Assembly: GCF_018129995.1 (NCBI RefSeq)
Contig: NZ_JAFCKS010000001.1
Coordinates: forward strand, 1,151,001 to 1,215,000
DNA from: Bradyrhizobium sp. SZCCT0153
GTDB lineage: Bacteria > Pseudomonadota > Alphaproteobacteria > Rhizobiales > Xanthobacteraceae
Direction of reading: 5' to 3'
Length of the DNA stretch: 64,000 nt
In this document: one piece after another, positions 51,392 through 60,563 of the stretch
How the letters are laid out: each line of letters begins with the position of its first letter
Numbering within the stretch: position 1 is the stretch's first letter
Program-made: the position numbers and the translations under genes
The notes under the pieces: model-generated
The model's input: only the letters and a program-made list of their open reading frames with translations
The model's database searches: none
Told to the model about the DNA's origin: nothing

Positions 51392-52126
51392 TTACTTCAC
51401 CAGTGGGCAGCCGCCGTCCTTCAGCGGCCGGACAGCCTGGTCGGCGGGGACTTCGGCGAGCAGCTTTTAATAATCCCGCGGACCCTTGGATTCCTCGGGC
51501 TTCTTGACCTGAAACAGGTACATGCTGTGCACCATCCGGCCATCATCGCGGAGTGTGCCGTTGTCGGTGAAGGCGTCCTTCACCCGGCAGCTCGCGCGTC
51601 TTCGCCATCACCGTCTTGGTGTCCTTGGTGCCGGTGGCCTGCACGGCTTTCAGATAGTGCAGCGCCGCGCTGTAGGTTGCGGCCCGGTTCATCGTCGGCA
51701 TGCGCTTGACGCGCTCCAGAAAGCGCTTGCCGAAGGCGCGCGTCTTGTCGTTGAGGTCCCAGTAATAGGCCTCGGTGATGATCAGCCCCTGCGCGAGCTT
51801 CAGCCCGAGGCTGTGCACGTCGGAGATGAACATCACGATGGCCGCGAGGTTCTGGCCGCCGGCGACGATGCCGAACTCGCCGGCTTGCTTGATTGCATTG
51901 ATGGTATCGCCGCCGCCGTTGGCGAGCCCGATGATCTTGGCTCTGGAGGCCTGGGCCTGCAGCAGGAAGGAGGAGAAGTCCGCGGTATTGAGCGGATGCT
52001 TGACGCTGCCGAGCACCTTGCCGCCCGCGGCCTTCACGACATCGCTGGTGTCGCGCTCGAGCGAATGGCCGAACACGTAGTCGGCGGTAGCCCGGCCGCA
52101 AAGGCGGCGCGCGCGATCCGATACAT
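51392..52126 (-). pseudogene. Branched-chain amino-acid ABC substrate-binding protein, decayed
   Basis: Minus-strand sequence resembles the C-terminal half of a type I periplasmic binding protein of the LivJ kind: FGHSLERDTSDVVKAAGGKV, GLANGGGDTINAIKQAGEFG, YYWDLNDKTRAFGKRF, then VHSMYLFQVKKPEES and ADQAVRPLKDGGCPLVK. The start (MYRIARAAFAA) is joined straight to the middle of the protein, so about half of it is missing. An extra base near 51585 shifts the frame, and a TAA at 51467-51469 interrupts the ending. Three independent lesions show it is not functional. It lies upstream of the divergent acyl-CoA synthetase gene. Confidence 0.9.
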
Positions 52127-52336
52127 GACATTTCCCCCAATATTTACAGTTGGGCGCGCCAGCCTAAAGTTGCCGCGGCGAGGATGCAATTCTTGCGTCA
52201 TGACGCCAGCGCGCAGGAATTTGACGCAGCCGACAGCGCCGACTACGCTTCGCGCAACTCGAAAAGCGATGGAAGAGCCTGGCGGACGTTAGGGCTCGGA
52301 ACGTCGCGTAAATTGCAGATCTTGAGGGGAATGGAA

Positions 52337-53950
52337 ATGTCGAACGACACCGCAGCCACCATATCCAAAGCGCGCGAGCATTCCATCGGCGATCTCTTGC
52401 GTCGATCGGCGGGCCGCGAGCCGAACAAGCTCGCGGTGAGCTGCGGCAATATCAGCTGGACCTTTGCGGAGATGGACGCGATCTGCAACCGGCTGGGCCG
52501 CGGCCTGCTCGCTCTCGGCGTCAAGAAGGGCGACCGCATGGCCGTGCTCTCGCGCAATTCGCACGCTTTCGCCGCGTTGCGCTTCGCGCTGGCGCGGATC
52601 GGCGCGGTGCTGGTGCCGATCAACTTCATGCTCAATCCGGACGAGATCAATTTCATCCTGAAAAGCTCCGGAGCCAAGCTGCTCGCGACGGGGCCGGATT
52701 TCGTCGAGCCCGCACGCGCCGCAAGCGCGAGGGATTGCGCGGTCGAGAAGATCATCTGGCTGCCGGGCGAGGATCCCGCCACGGCGCCGTCGGGCCTGAC
52801 CACTTTCGATGATCTTCTTGCCGCCGACGGCTCGTTCCTGGAAGCGTCCGTCGACAGCCGCGACCTCGCGCAGATCGTCTACACCAGCGGCACGGAGTCG
52901 CTGCCCAAGGGCGCGATGCTGACCCATGAAGCCGTGATGTGGCAGTACGTCAGCTGCATCATCGACGGCGGCATGAGCGTGGACGACAAGTTTCTGCACG
53001 CGCTGCCGCTCTATCATTGCGCGCAGCTCGACGTCTTTCTGGGGCCGCAGATCTATCTCGGCGCCTCCGGCGTCATAACGGGCAAGCCGACCGCCGACAA
53101 CATTTTGGCGCTGATCCAGGCCCACAAGATCACCTCCTTCTTCGCGCCGCCGACGATCTGGATCGCGATGCTGCGCTCGCCGAATTTCGACAAGACCGAT
53201 CTGTCGACGCTTCAGAAGGGCTATTACGGCGCCTCGATCATGCCGGTGGAGGTGCTGCTCGAACTGCAGCGCCGGCTGCCCGACGTCAAATTCTGGAACT
53301 TCTACGGCCAGACCGAGATCGCGCCGCTCGCGACCGTGCTGCGGCCGGAGGATCAGCTGCGCAAGGCCGGCTCGGCCGGCAAGCCCGTGCTCAATGTCGA
53401 GACGCGCGTGGTCAACACGGCGATGGAGGACGTGAAGGTGGGCGAGGTCGGCGAGATCGTGCACCGCTCGCCGCATCTGCTGTCCGGCTATTATAACGAT
53501 CCCGTGAAGACCGCGGCCGCGTTCACCGGCGGCTGGTTTCATTCCGGCGACCTCGCCACGGTCGATGACGAGGGCCACATCACCGTGGTCGACCGCGTCA
53601 AGGACATGATCAAGACCGGCGGCGAGAATGTCGCGAGCCGCGAGGTCGAGGAGATGGTCTATCGCATCCCCGCCGTGTCGGAGGTCGCCGTCGTCGGTCT
53701 GCCCGATCCGCGCTGGATCGAGGCGGTGACCGCGATCGTCGTGGTCAAGAGCGGCGAGAGGCTCGACGAAGAGTCCGTCATCAGGCACTGCGCCGGCCAG
53801 ATGGCGCATTTCAAGGTGCCCAAGCGGGTCATCTTCGTCGACGCGCTGCCCAAGAACCCGAGCGGCAAGCTGCTCAAGCGCGAGCTGCGCCAGCGGTTCG
53901 TCGGCGGCGAGACGCTCGACAAGGCGGTCCAGAAGAGCTTCGGCACCTGA
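52337..53950 (+). CDS. Acyl-CoA synthetase (AMP-forming, fatty-acid/aromatic-acid ligase)
   Basis: This 537-residue adenylating enzyme activates a carboxylic acid with ATP and CoA. Motifs are the P-loop VYTSGTESLPKGAMLTH, FYGQTEIAPLATVL, the GWFHSGDLATVDDEG core with DRVKDMIKTGGENVASREVE, and the catalytic Lys in NPSGKLLKRELR. Ser in SGTESLPKG replaces the usual Gly or Thr of the P-loop. GAGGGGA precedes the ATG at 52337. ATGs at 52331 and further upstream are less well placed. An alcohol dehydrogenase gene follows 15 bases on. The pair was probably once served by the decayed binding protein next door. Confidence 0.92.
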   Translation: MSNDTAATISKAREHSIGDLLRRSAGREPNKLAVSCGNISWTFAEMDAICNRLGRGLLALGVKKGDRMAVLSRNSHAFAALRFALARIGAVLVPINFMLNPDEINFILKSSGAKLLATGPDFVEPARAASARDCAVEKIIWLPGEDPATAPSGLTTFDDLLAADGSFLEASVDSRDLAQIVYTSGTESLPKGAMLTHEAVMWQYVSCIIDGGMSVDDKFLHALPLYHCAQLDVFLGPQIYLGASGVITGKPTADNILALIQAHKITSFFAPPTIWIAMLRSPNFDKTDLSTLQKGYYGASIMPVEVLLELQRRLPDVKFWNFYGQTEIAPLATVLRPEDQLRKAGSAGKPVLNVETRVVNTAMEDVKVGEVGEIVHRSPHLLSGYYNDPVKTAAAFTGGWFHSGDLATVDDEGHITVVDRVKDMIKTGGENVASREVEEMVYRIPAVSEVAVVGLPDPRWIEAVTAIVVVKSGERLDEESVIRHCAGQMAHFKVPKRVIFVDALPKNPSGKLLKRELRQRFVGGETLDKAVQKSFGT

Positions 53951-53965
53951 GACGGAGCATTTGCC

Positions 53966-54973
53966 ATGAAAGCCTGGCAGGTCGCGCGCGACTGGTCGAT
54001 CGAGGGGATGGAGTTGGCCGATCTGCCCGAGCCCGCGCCCGGCCCCGGCCAGGTCGCGGTGCGGATGAAGGCGGCATCACTGAACTATCGCGATCTGCTC
54101 ACGGTGCAGGGCAAGGGTGGAGTCACCAGATTGCCGCTGATCCCGTTCTCGGATGGTGCCGGCGAGGTGATCGCGGTCGGCGAGGGCGTTGCTCGCGTCG
54201 CGGTCGGTGATCGCGTCTGTCCGATGTTCTTCCAGTCCTGGATCGACGGGAAGGTCTCGGCGACCAGTCGCCGCTACGCGCTCGGCGGCACGCGGCCGGG
54301 TGTGTTGCAGGCGGTCATGCTGCTCGACGCCGAAGGGGTCAGCCGCATCCCTTCGCATCTTTCGTTCCAGGAGGCTGCGACGCTGCCTTGCGCGGGGCTT
54401 ACGGCATGGCGCGCGCTGTTCGAGGAAGCCAATGTGAAGCCCGGCGACATCGTGCTGGTGCAGGGCACCGGCGGCGTATCGATCTTCGCGCTGCAATTCG
54501 CAAAGCTCGCCGGCGCAAGTGTGATCGTGACCTCGTCGAGCGACGAGAAGCTCGAACGCGCCCGCGCGCTCGGGGCTGACCACACCATCAACTACCGCTC
54601 GGTTCCGGAATGGGGCAAGGCGGCCTCGGACTGGACCGGCGGCGGCGTCGACCACGTTGTCGAGGTCGGCGGCAAGGAGACCTTTGCGCAGTCGCTCGAG
54701 GCTGTCAGGGTCGGCGGGACCATTCTCGTGATCGGCGTGCTCTCCGGCTTCTCGCAGCAGATCGCGATTCCGAGCCTGTTCTCCAAGAATTTGCACGTCA
54801 TCGGCCTCTCCGTCGGAAGCCGCCGCATGTTCGAGGGCATGACCGCCGCGATCGGGCGCAACGGGATGAAGCCAGTGATCGACCGCGTGTTCGGCTTCGA
54901 TGCCGTGCCCGACGCACTGCGGCTGATGCAGCGGGGCGGACACTTCGGCAAGATCGTGGTGGAGTTCTCCTAG
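53966..54973 (+). CDS. Zinc-type/quinone-reductase-like MDR oxidoreductase
   Basis: This 335-residue medium-chain oxidoreductase begins MKAWQVARDWSIEGMELADL, has SLNYRDLLTVQGKGG, the nucleotide motif LVQGTGGVSIFALQFAKLAGA, and the ending MQRGGHFGKIVVEF. The structural-zinc cysteine cluster is absent, placing it near crotonyl-CoA or quinone reductases, despite the alcohol-dehydrogenase name often given. It lies 15 bases behind the acyl-CoA synthetase gene and is likely cotranscribed. It may reduce an enoyl or quinone intermediate. The substrate is unknown. Confidence 0.9.
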   Translation: MKAWQVARDWSIEGMELADLPEPAPGPGQVAVRMKAASLNYRDLLTVQGKGGVTRLPLIPFSDGAGEVIAVGEGVARVAVGDRVCPMFFQSWIDGKVSATSRRYALGGTRPGVLQAVMLLDAEGVSRIPSHLSFQEAATLPCAGLTAWRALFEEANVKPGDIVLVQGTGGVSIFALQFAKLAGASVIVTSSSDEKLERARALGADHTINYRSVPEWGKAASDWTGGGVDHVVEVGGKETFAQSLEAVRVGGTILVIGVLSGFSQQIAIPSLFSKNLHVIGLSVGSRRMFEGMTAAIGRNGMKPVIDRVFGFDAVPDALRLMQRGGHFGKIVVEFS

Positions 54974-54990
54974 GAGCACGCAATGACGGT

Positions 54991-55530
54991 CTAATACTTC
55001 TTCAAGTGCGTCCCGAACGCCAGCCACAGCGCCATCGACGCCAGCCCAAATCCGCCGAGCAGCAGGAAGGTCGGTCCGTATCCGATCCATTGCGCGATCC
55101 AGCCGCCGAGCGCGGACTAAGGCTCGCGCCGACGCCTTGCACAGTAACCACTGCGCCCTGGCCGAGATTGATGCGGCCGGTGCCATTGGGGGAGCGCGCG
55201 ACCATGCCGGGGACGGCTACCGTCTGCAGGCCGGTGCCGATGCCGTCGAGCACCTGCATCGGCACGACGCCCCACCATCCCGTGACGAAGAAGGCGAGCA
55301 CGCCACGGCCGCTTGTTGCGGCTGGAATCGATGAAGCCGCCGATCGGCGTCGTGACCAGCATGCCCGCGACATTGCCGATCGTCATGGCGGTGCCGATCA
55401 ATCCGCTCGCCCAGCCGCGCTCCTGAAGGAACACGCCGACGAACGGTCCGATGCCCGACTGCATGTCGGCCATGAAGAAGTTGACTGCGTACAGGGGCCA
55501 GAGACTGGGTGATGAAGGGCGCGATGTCAT
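54991..55530 (-). pseudogene. MFS transporter, internally deleted and frameshifted
   Basis: The minus strand holds the first two helices of an MFS carrier (SLWPLYAVNFFMADMQSG, GNVAGMLVTTPIGGFIDSS) joined directly to the last three (LAFFVTGWWGVVPMQVLDG, NLGQGAVVTVQGVGASLSP and, in another frame, ALGGWIAQWIGYGPTFLLL). Helices in between, some 200 residues, are missing. Frame changes are seen near 55308 and near 55115, the latter looking like loss of one base. The final frame stops at TAG 54991. A working carrier is not possible. Confidence 0.9.
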
Positions 55531-55664
55531 CGAGACGTTGAAAATGCTCCTGTCGATCGAATGGGTCTCGCGCCACGCGCAGACTGCCAGCCCATTGTGC
55601 CGGCGCTGATCGGAATCTAACCTGCCCTCATCGCGTTGGTTCCGACCGTATTTGCAACAGCTGG

Positions 55665-56477
55665 ATGACGACCATGCCTCTGTGGACCTGCGAAACCTGC
55701 GGCGCGCAATTCCCGGACAGCGGAAATCCGCCCGCGTCGTGTCCGATCTGCGAGGATGAACGGCAGTTCGTCGGCTGGAACGGCCAGACCTTCATCACGC
55801 GCGAGGCGCTCTCGGAACGTCACCGCGTGCTCTGGCGCGAGGATCTCGGCCTGACCGGCATCGCGCTCGAGCCCAGCTTCGCCATCGGCCAGCGGGCGCT
55901 GCTGGTGCCGCTGGGAGGCGGCTGCGTCATGTGGGACTGCGTGCCGCTGGCGACACCGGAGGCGATCGCGCAGGTCCGCTCGCTCGGCGGGCTGAAAGCG
56001 ATCGCGATCTCGCATCCACATTATTATGGTGCGCTCGCCGACTGGAGCGATGCCTTCGGCGGCGTGCCGGTCTACCTGCATGCGGACGACCGCGAATGGG
56101 TGACGCGTCCGCATTCATCGATCGTGCACTGGACCGGCGATCAGCATCGGATCTCGGACGATGTGCAGTTGCTGCGCACCGGCGGGCACTTTCCCGGCGC
56201 GACCATGCTGCATTGGTCGCGCGGCGCGGATGGCAGGGGCGCGCTGCTCACCGGCGATATCGCGCAGGTGACGATGGACCGCCGCTTCGTCAGCTTCATG
56301 TACTCCTATCCGAACTACATGCCGCTGAACGCCGCCGCCGTGCGACGGATTGCGGCCGCCGTCGAGCCGCTGGTCTTCGATCGCATCTATGGTGCCTGGT
56401 GGGGCCGCAACGTCGCGGCCGGCGCCAAGGCGGCATTCGCGGCGTCTGTCGCACGCTATCTGGCTGCCATCGCCTGA
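55665..56477 (+). CDS. MBL-fold protein with N-terminal zinc ribbon
   Basis: This 270-residue protein begins with a rubredoxin-like or zinc-ribbon segment (CETCGAQFPDSGNPPASCPIC, four Cys), then a metallo-beta-lactamase fold. The metal motif reads SHPHYYG in place of HxHxDH, so the second-site Asp and His are missing. A later His in TGGHFPGATMLHW and an Asp in LLTGDIAQVTMD are kept. It may bind a single metal or have a non-hydrolytic role. ATGs at 55665 and 55674 are both possible. It follows the MFS remnant and precedes the homoserine-acetyltransferase-like gene. Confidence 0.85.
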   Translation: MTTMPLWTCETCGAQFPDSGNPPASCPICEDERQFVGWNGQTFITREALSERHRVLWREDLGLTGIALEPSFAIGQRALLVPLGGGCVMWDCVPLATPEAIAQVRSLGGLKAIAISHPHYYGALADWSDAFGGVPVYLHADDREWVTRPHSSIVHWTGDQHRISDDVQLLRTGGHFPGATMLHWSRGADGRGALLTGDIAQVTMDRRFVSFMYSYPNYMPLNAAAVRRIAAAVEPLVFDRIYGAWWGRNVAAGAKAAFAASVARYLAAIA

Positions 56478-56629
56478 GCCGGTGCGATCGAATTCTTCTT
56501 GCCGGCCGTTAATAAATGGACTAAAAGTACAGTTATTAAGCGTGACGCAACGACGCGTCCGCGAGATCGGCACGATCGATGCATCGTCGGTTCGGCGGCG
56601 CGCTGTGCGGCCGCGTGGGAGTTGAACGC

Positions 56630-57646
56630 ATGACGGCGGAGCGCGACTACGAGATTTTCGAGGCCGGAGACGTCACGCTCCAGTCCGGCGTCGTCTTTCC
56701 CGCGCTGAGCCTCGCCTACAAGAGCTACGGCACGTTGAACCCGAACAAGGACAACGTCATCCTCTATCCGACCTCGTTCAGCGCGCAGCACATCGATACC
56801 GAGTGGCTGATCGGGCCCGCCGGCGTGCTCGACCCCACCCGCTACTTCATCATCATCCCGAACCTGTTCGGCAATGGCCTGTCGTCCTCGCCGTCGAATA
56901 CCGCCGAACCGTTTCCGCAAGTCACCTGTCACGACGCCATCGCGGTTCAGCACATGCTGCTCACCGAGCGGTTCGGTATCTCGAAGCTCGCCCTCGTTTA
57001 TGGCTGGTCGATGGGAGCAATGCAGGCGTATCACTGGGCGGCGCTGCATCCCGACATGGTCGAGCGTGCCGCGGTCGTCTGCGGCAGCGCGCGGTGCGCG
57101 CCCTATAATTACGTCTTCCTCGAAAGCGTGAAGGGCGCGCTGACCGGCGATCCGGCCTTCCGCGACGGCCGCTTCGTCGAGAAGCCCGTCGCAGGCTATC
57201 GCGCCATGGGACGCGTTTACGCAGGTTGGGCGATGTCGCACGGCTTTTACCGCGACGAGGTCTGGCGCGAGGCAGGCTTCACCTCGCTGGAGGACTATCT
57301 CGTCCGTGCCTGGGACGCGGCGTTCGCGCGGCGTGACGCCAATGATCTGCTGGCGCAGATCGGCATCTGGCAGAACGGCGATATCAGCCGCTGCACGGCA
57401 TTCGGCGGCGATTTCGATCGGGCGCTGGCCGCGATCAAGGCGCACATGCTGCTGATGCCGGGCGCGACCGATCGCTATTTCGACGTCCGCGACAACGAGG
57501 ACGAACTCGGACGTCTCGTCAACGCCAGGTCGGCTGTGCTCCATCCCATTCCGTCACTGCACGGCCACCGGGCCGGCAACCCTGTCAACATTCCGCGCGA
57601 TCAGGCCTTCATCAAGGCCGAGGTCGCGGAGCTTCTCGGCAAATAG
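56630..57646 (+). CDS. Alpha/beta hydrolase, homoserine O-acetyltransferase-like
   Basis: This 338-residue alpha/beta hydrolase resembles MetX. It has LQSGVVFPALSLAYKSYGTLN at the N-terminus, the family segment NLFGNGLSSSPSNT, a nucleophile elbow YGWSMGAMQAYHWA with Ser, and DRYFDVRDNEDE and LHGHRAGNP for the Asp and His. MetX transfers acetyl to homoserine, but many stand-alone homologues of this length have other acyl-transfer or hydrolase roles. The ATG at 56630 is preferred to one at 56579. A desaturase gene begins 13 bases after the stop, so the pair is likely cotranscribed. Confidence 0.85.
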   Translation: MTAERDYEIFEAGDVTLQSGVVFPALSLAYKSYGTLNPNKDNVILYPTSFSAQHIDTEWLIGPAGVLDPTRYFIIIPNLFGNGLSSSPSNTAEPFPQVTCHDAIAVQHMLLTERFGISKLALVYGWSMGAMQAYHWAALHPDMVERAAVVCGSARCAPYNYVFLESVKGALTGDPAFRDGRFVEKPVAGYRAMGRVYAGWAMSHGFYRDEVWREAGFTSLEDYLVRAWDAAFARRDANDLLAQIGIWQNGDISRCTAFGGDFDRALAAIKAHMLLMPGATDRYFDVRDNEDELGRLVNARSAVLHPIPSLHGHRAGNPVNIPRDQAFIKAEVAELLGK

Positions 57647-57659
57647 GCGGGCATCGATC

Positions 57660-58607
57660 ATGACCGACGCAACCGGTTCAGAGTCCGGCCACCGCCTGAA
57701 GCCGTTGAGCCCGGCAATGCTGCGCGAATTGGCGGTACGCTCCGATCTCAGGGGCGCCGCGCAGAGCCTTGGCCATTACGGCGTGATCCTGCTGGTCGGC
57801 GGGCTGATCTGGATGGTCGCCTCACGTCATGGCGTCCTGTGGGCGTTGCCGCTGATGGCTGTGCAGGGCTATGTCGTCGCCTTCCTGTTCATGGCGGTGC
57901 ACGAGACGGCGCACAAGACGGCGTTCAGGAGCCGCGGCCTCAATCTCGCGGTCGGCTATCTCTCGGCCTTCATCATCGGATTGCCCTACGAATATTACTG
58001 CCTGTTTCACTGGGACCATCACCGCTACACCCAGGATCCGGAGAAGGACCCGGAGCTCATCGTCGGCGTCAGGCCGACATCCGACGCGCAACTCGCGATT
58101 GCCTATAGCGGCCTGCTCCAGGTTGCCGGCCGCCTCCGGCTGATGCTCGGCCATGCCGTCAGCGGCAAGGTCGTCGTGCCCTGGATTCCCGAGAACCGGC
58201 GCGCCATCATCGTGACCGAGGCGCGGGTCTATGTCGCGCTCTATGCGCTGCTGCTCGTGTTGTCGCTGTGGTTCGCCTCAGCGCTGCTGCTCTGGGTCTG
58301 GATCGTGCCGCTGATCATCGGGCAGTTCTTCCTGCGGCCCTATCTGTACGCCGAGCACACCGGCTGCGAGCGGACCCGCAGCGCTTTCCAGAACACCCGT
58401 ACCACCTATACCGCCGCGATCGTCAAATGGTTGGCGTGGAACATGCCCTACCATGTCGAGCATCACGCCTATCCCTCGATCCCGTTTCACGCGCTGCCGA
58501 AGCTGAACGGGATCGTCGACGGCGAGATCGTCCATCGCGGCCGCGGCTACCTCAGAACGACGCGCGAAACCTGGGCCTGGTTTCGCAGGCAGCGGCAGGC
58601 TAGCTAG
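57660..58607 (+). CDS. Fatty acid desaturase
   Basis: This 315-residue membrane-bound di-iron desaturase has the three His boxes: VHETAHKTAFR (HxxxH), HWDHHRYTQ (HxxHH) and VEHHAYP (HxxHH). Several membrane helices lie between them. It introduces a double bond into acyl chains or acts on a related lipid. It follows the MetX-like hydrolase gene by 13 bases. The region 58608-58881 behind it shows nothing beyond the leader of the REC-EAL gene. Confidence 0.9.
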   Translation: MTDATGSESGHRLKPLSPAMLRELAVRSDLRGAAQSLGHYGVILLVGGLIWMVASRHGVLWALPLMAVQGYVVAFLFMAVHETAHKTAFRSRGLNLAVGYLSAFIIGLPYEYYCLFHWDHHRYTQDPEKDPELIVGVRPTSDAQLAIAYSGLLQVAGRLRLMLGHAVSGKVVVPWIPENRRAIIVTEARVYVALYALLLVLSLWFASALLLWVWIVPLIIGQFFLRPYLYAEHTGCERTRSAFQNTRTTYTAAIVKWLAWNMPYHVEHHAYPSIPFHALPKLNGIVDGEIVHRGRGYLRTTRETWAWFRRQRQAS

Positions 58608-58881
58608 CAGCGCGGCCTCTCGCCAACGCCTTTTGCCGGCTTCCGATAGGAAGCTTTACCGCGGGTTCATCGCGCCCGCAGTTCGGGCGGGTCATTCCGA
58701 TACCGTCTGGTCGATGGCTCCAGAATATTCAATATAATCAGCCGTTTGTAAGCCACAGAATCGTGGCTAACGAATTCTTCCAGATCGGGAAAGTTTTAGG
58801 AGTCTTGTATTCACGAGCCCGCGAAGCCCGTCGTTCTAATGTCGAAAGCATCAACGCAGCCGATGTCTGGAGTGATGGGTC

Positions 58882-60135
58882 ATGAGCGCAACGAGAAGCC
58901 GCCTTCTGGTGGTTGACGACGATCTGGTGCAACGGGTTCTGATCGGCAAGATCGGGGCGAAACTCGGCTACGAGACCGTCGTCGCTTCCTCTTACGAGGC
59001 CGCAACCGAGCTTCTGGCGCGCGAAGCCTTCGAAATCATGGTCCTCGACCTGTCGCTCGGCGAACGCGACGGAGTGGAGCTGCTGCGTTTCGTGGCCGAG
59101 AAGAATTTCCGCGCGATGTCGATCGTCATCATCAGTGGCTGCGATGACCGCATCATGAAGGCGACACGGCGGGTTACGAGCGCGTTGAAGCTGACGCTTG
59201 GCGGATGCCTGACCAAGCCGCTAGATCTAAGCCGCCTGCGCAGCGCGCTCGAACGGCCGCGGCGGTCGCCGCTGGCCGCGACGTCGGCCTCGCCGTCGCT
59301 CCTGGTCACACCGGAGAGAATTGCGCGAGGCCTCGCCGACCACGAGTTCTTCGTCGAATTCCAGCCGAAGATCGCGCTCCAGACCGGACGGGTCATAGGC
59401 GCCGAGGCGCTCGCGCGCTGGCGCACGGACGAGTTTGGCATCGTCTCGCCACTGGTCTTCATTCCAATCGCCGAGGGCGCCGGCCTCATGCGCGGGCTGA
59501 CCGACTGCATCCTGTCCTCGGCGATGTCGCAGGGCCGTAAGCTGATCGAGCTCAATCCCGGTCTTACCATCGCCGTCAACATCTCGGGCTCGCTCATGTC
59601 GGATCTGACATTGCCTGACCGGATCGAGGGGATTCTGCGCCGCGAAAACGTCCCTCCGGCGTCGCTGATCGTGGAGATCACCGAGACCACGGCGATGGCC
59701 GACGTCGATCGCGCTAATGACATTCTGGTGCGGCTGCGGATCAAGAAGATCGGTACGGCGATCGACGATTTCGGCACCGGCTATTCGTCGCTCGCGGCCC
59801 TGGCGCGGCTGCCGTTCAGCGAGCTGAAGATCGATCAGTCCTTCATCAAGGGCTGCGAATCCGATGACGACATGATGAAGATCGTCGATGCCTCCGTCGC
59901 ACTTGCAAGGGCGTTCAACATGAAGGTCGTGGCCGAGGGCGTCGAAAGCCAGGAAGCGCTCGAGGCCATACGCCGGATCGGTTGTGATGTCGCCCAGGGA
60001 TTCTTCTTCGCCCCCTCGCTGCGGCGATCGCGCGCGGAACAATGGATATCGCAGCGCAATTCGCTTGCCGACGATCAGGCCGGATCGGTGACGCTGCAGC
60101 GCGGCGTGCCGGCGGCGAGAGCCCTGGCGAGCTGA
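58882..60135 (+). CDS. Response regulator with EAL domain (c-di-GMP phosphodiesterase)
   Basis: This 417-residue protein has an N-terminal receiver domain (VVDDD acidic pocket at 12-14, phospho-acceptor Asp 56 in VLDLSLGERDG, Lys in LTKPL) and a C-terminal EAL domain. In the latter, GAEALARW, ITETTAMADV, DDFGTGYSSL, KIDQSFI and VVAEGVES are all intact, so it should hydrolyse c-di-GMP to pGpG. The layout is that of RocR/PvrR-like enzymes. No cognate sensor kinase is nearby. GGAGTGATGGGTC precedes the ATG. A perfect hairpin follows. Confidence 0.94.
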   Translation: MSATRSRLLVVDDDLVQRVLIGKIGAKLGYETVVASSYEAATELLAREAFEIMVLDLSLGERDGVELLRFVAEKNFRAMSIVIISGCDDRIMKATRRVTSALKLTLGGCLTKPLDLSRLRSALERPRRSPLAATSASPSLLVTPERIARGLADHEFFVEFQPKIALQTGRVIGAEALARWRTDEFGIVSPLVFIPIAEGAGLMRGLTDCILSSAMSQGRKLIELNPGLTIAVNISGSLMSDLTLPDRIEGILRRENVPPASLIVEITETTAMADVDRANDILVRLRIKKIGTAIDDFGTGYSSLAALARLPFSELKIDQSFIKGCESDDDMMKIVDASVALARAFNMKVVAEGVESQEALEAIRRIGCDVAQGFFFAPSLRRSRAEQWISQRNSLADDQAGSVTLQRGVPAARALAS

Positions 60136-60142
60136 GACGACG

Positions 60143-60169
60143 AGCCCCGGTCGCGAAGCGACCGGGGCT
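60143..60169. terminator. Perfect hairpin, likely bidirectional terminator
   Basis: AGCCCCGGTCGC pairs perfectly with GCGACCGGGGCT around GAA, between the convergent REC-EAL gene and the small secreted protein gene. No T-run. Confidence 0.7.
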
Positions 60170-60191
60170 GCGCCAGCCGATGCAGGCGTGT

Positions 60192-60431
60192 TCAGTAGAT
60201 CCCGTACGCGCAGACGTTCACGACGCGGACGCGCAGGCCGTGGCGGGTCTGGACGACGCGCTCCTGGTAGCAATTGTTGACGCCGGTGTTGACATAGACG
60301 CCGCCGAAGCCCCAGCCGGGACCCCAGTGATGGTGGAAGCCGTGAGCGGACGCGGCGGTGGGCGCGAGAGCGGCAACGCCGAGCGAGCCGGCAGCGATCA
60401 GACCAAGTGCAAGCTTGCGAAACATCTTCAT
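60192..60431 (-). CDS. Small secreted protein, His/Gly-rich
   Basis: A 79-residue protein has a signal peptide (MKMFRKLALGLIAAGSLGVA followed by ALAPTAASA, cut after ASA) and a short mature part beginning HGFHHHWGPGWGFGG. Two Cys (NNCYQERVV and VNVCAYGIY) may form a disulfide. The His- and Gly-rich start could bind metal, but this is speculation. GGAGAATGAAG precedes the ATG. Similar small His/Gly secreted proteins are frequent in Bradyrhizobium, with unknown function. Confidence 0.75.
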   Translation of the reverse strand: MKMFRKLALGLIAAGSLGVAALAPTAASAHGFHHHWGPGWGFGGVYVNTGVNNCYQERVVQTRHGLRVRVVNVCAYGIY

Positions 60432-60563
60432 TCTCCAGTGTGGCGCAAAGGCCGTTGTTGTGTCCCTGCTTCTCGGTCGGACCGAAGCGCGAATGCGTTC
60501 ACGGCGCGGACCGAGAATCGTGTTTCAGGACTGTTTCGTCGGCTGCGGCGAAATACGCCGATA

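Noticed and set aside
58738..58932. A 64-codon minus-strand frame at the REC-EAL start
   Set aside because: It overlaps the start of a well-supported gene and has no ribosome-binding site or family pattern.
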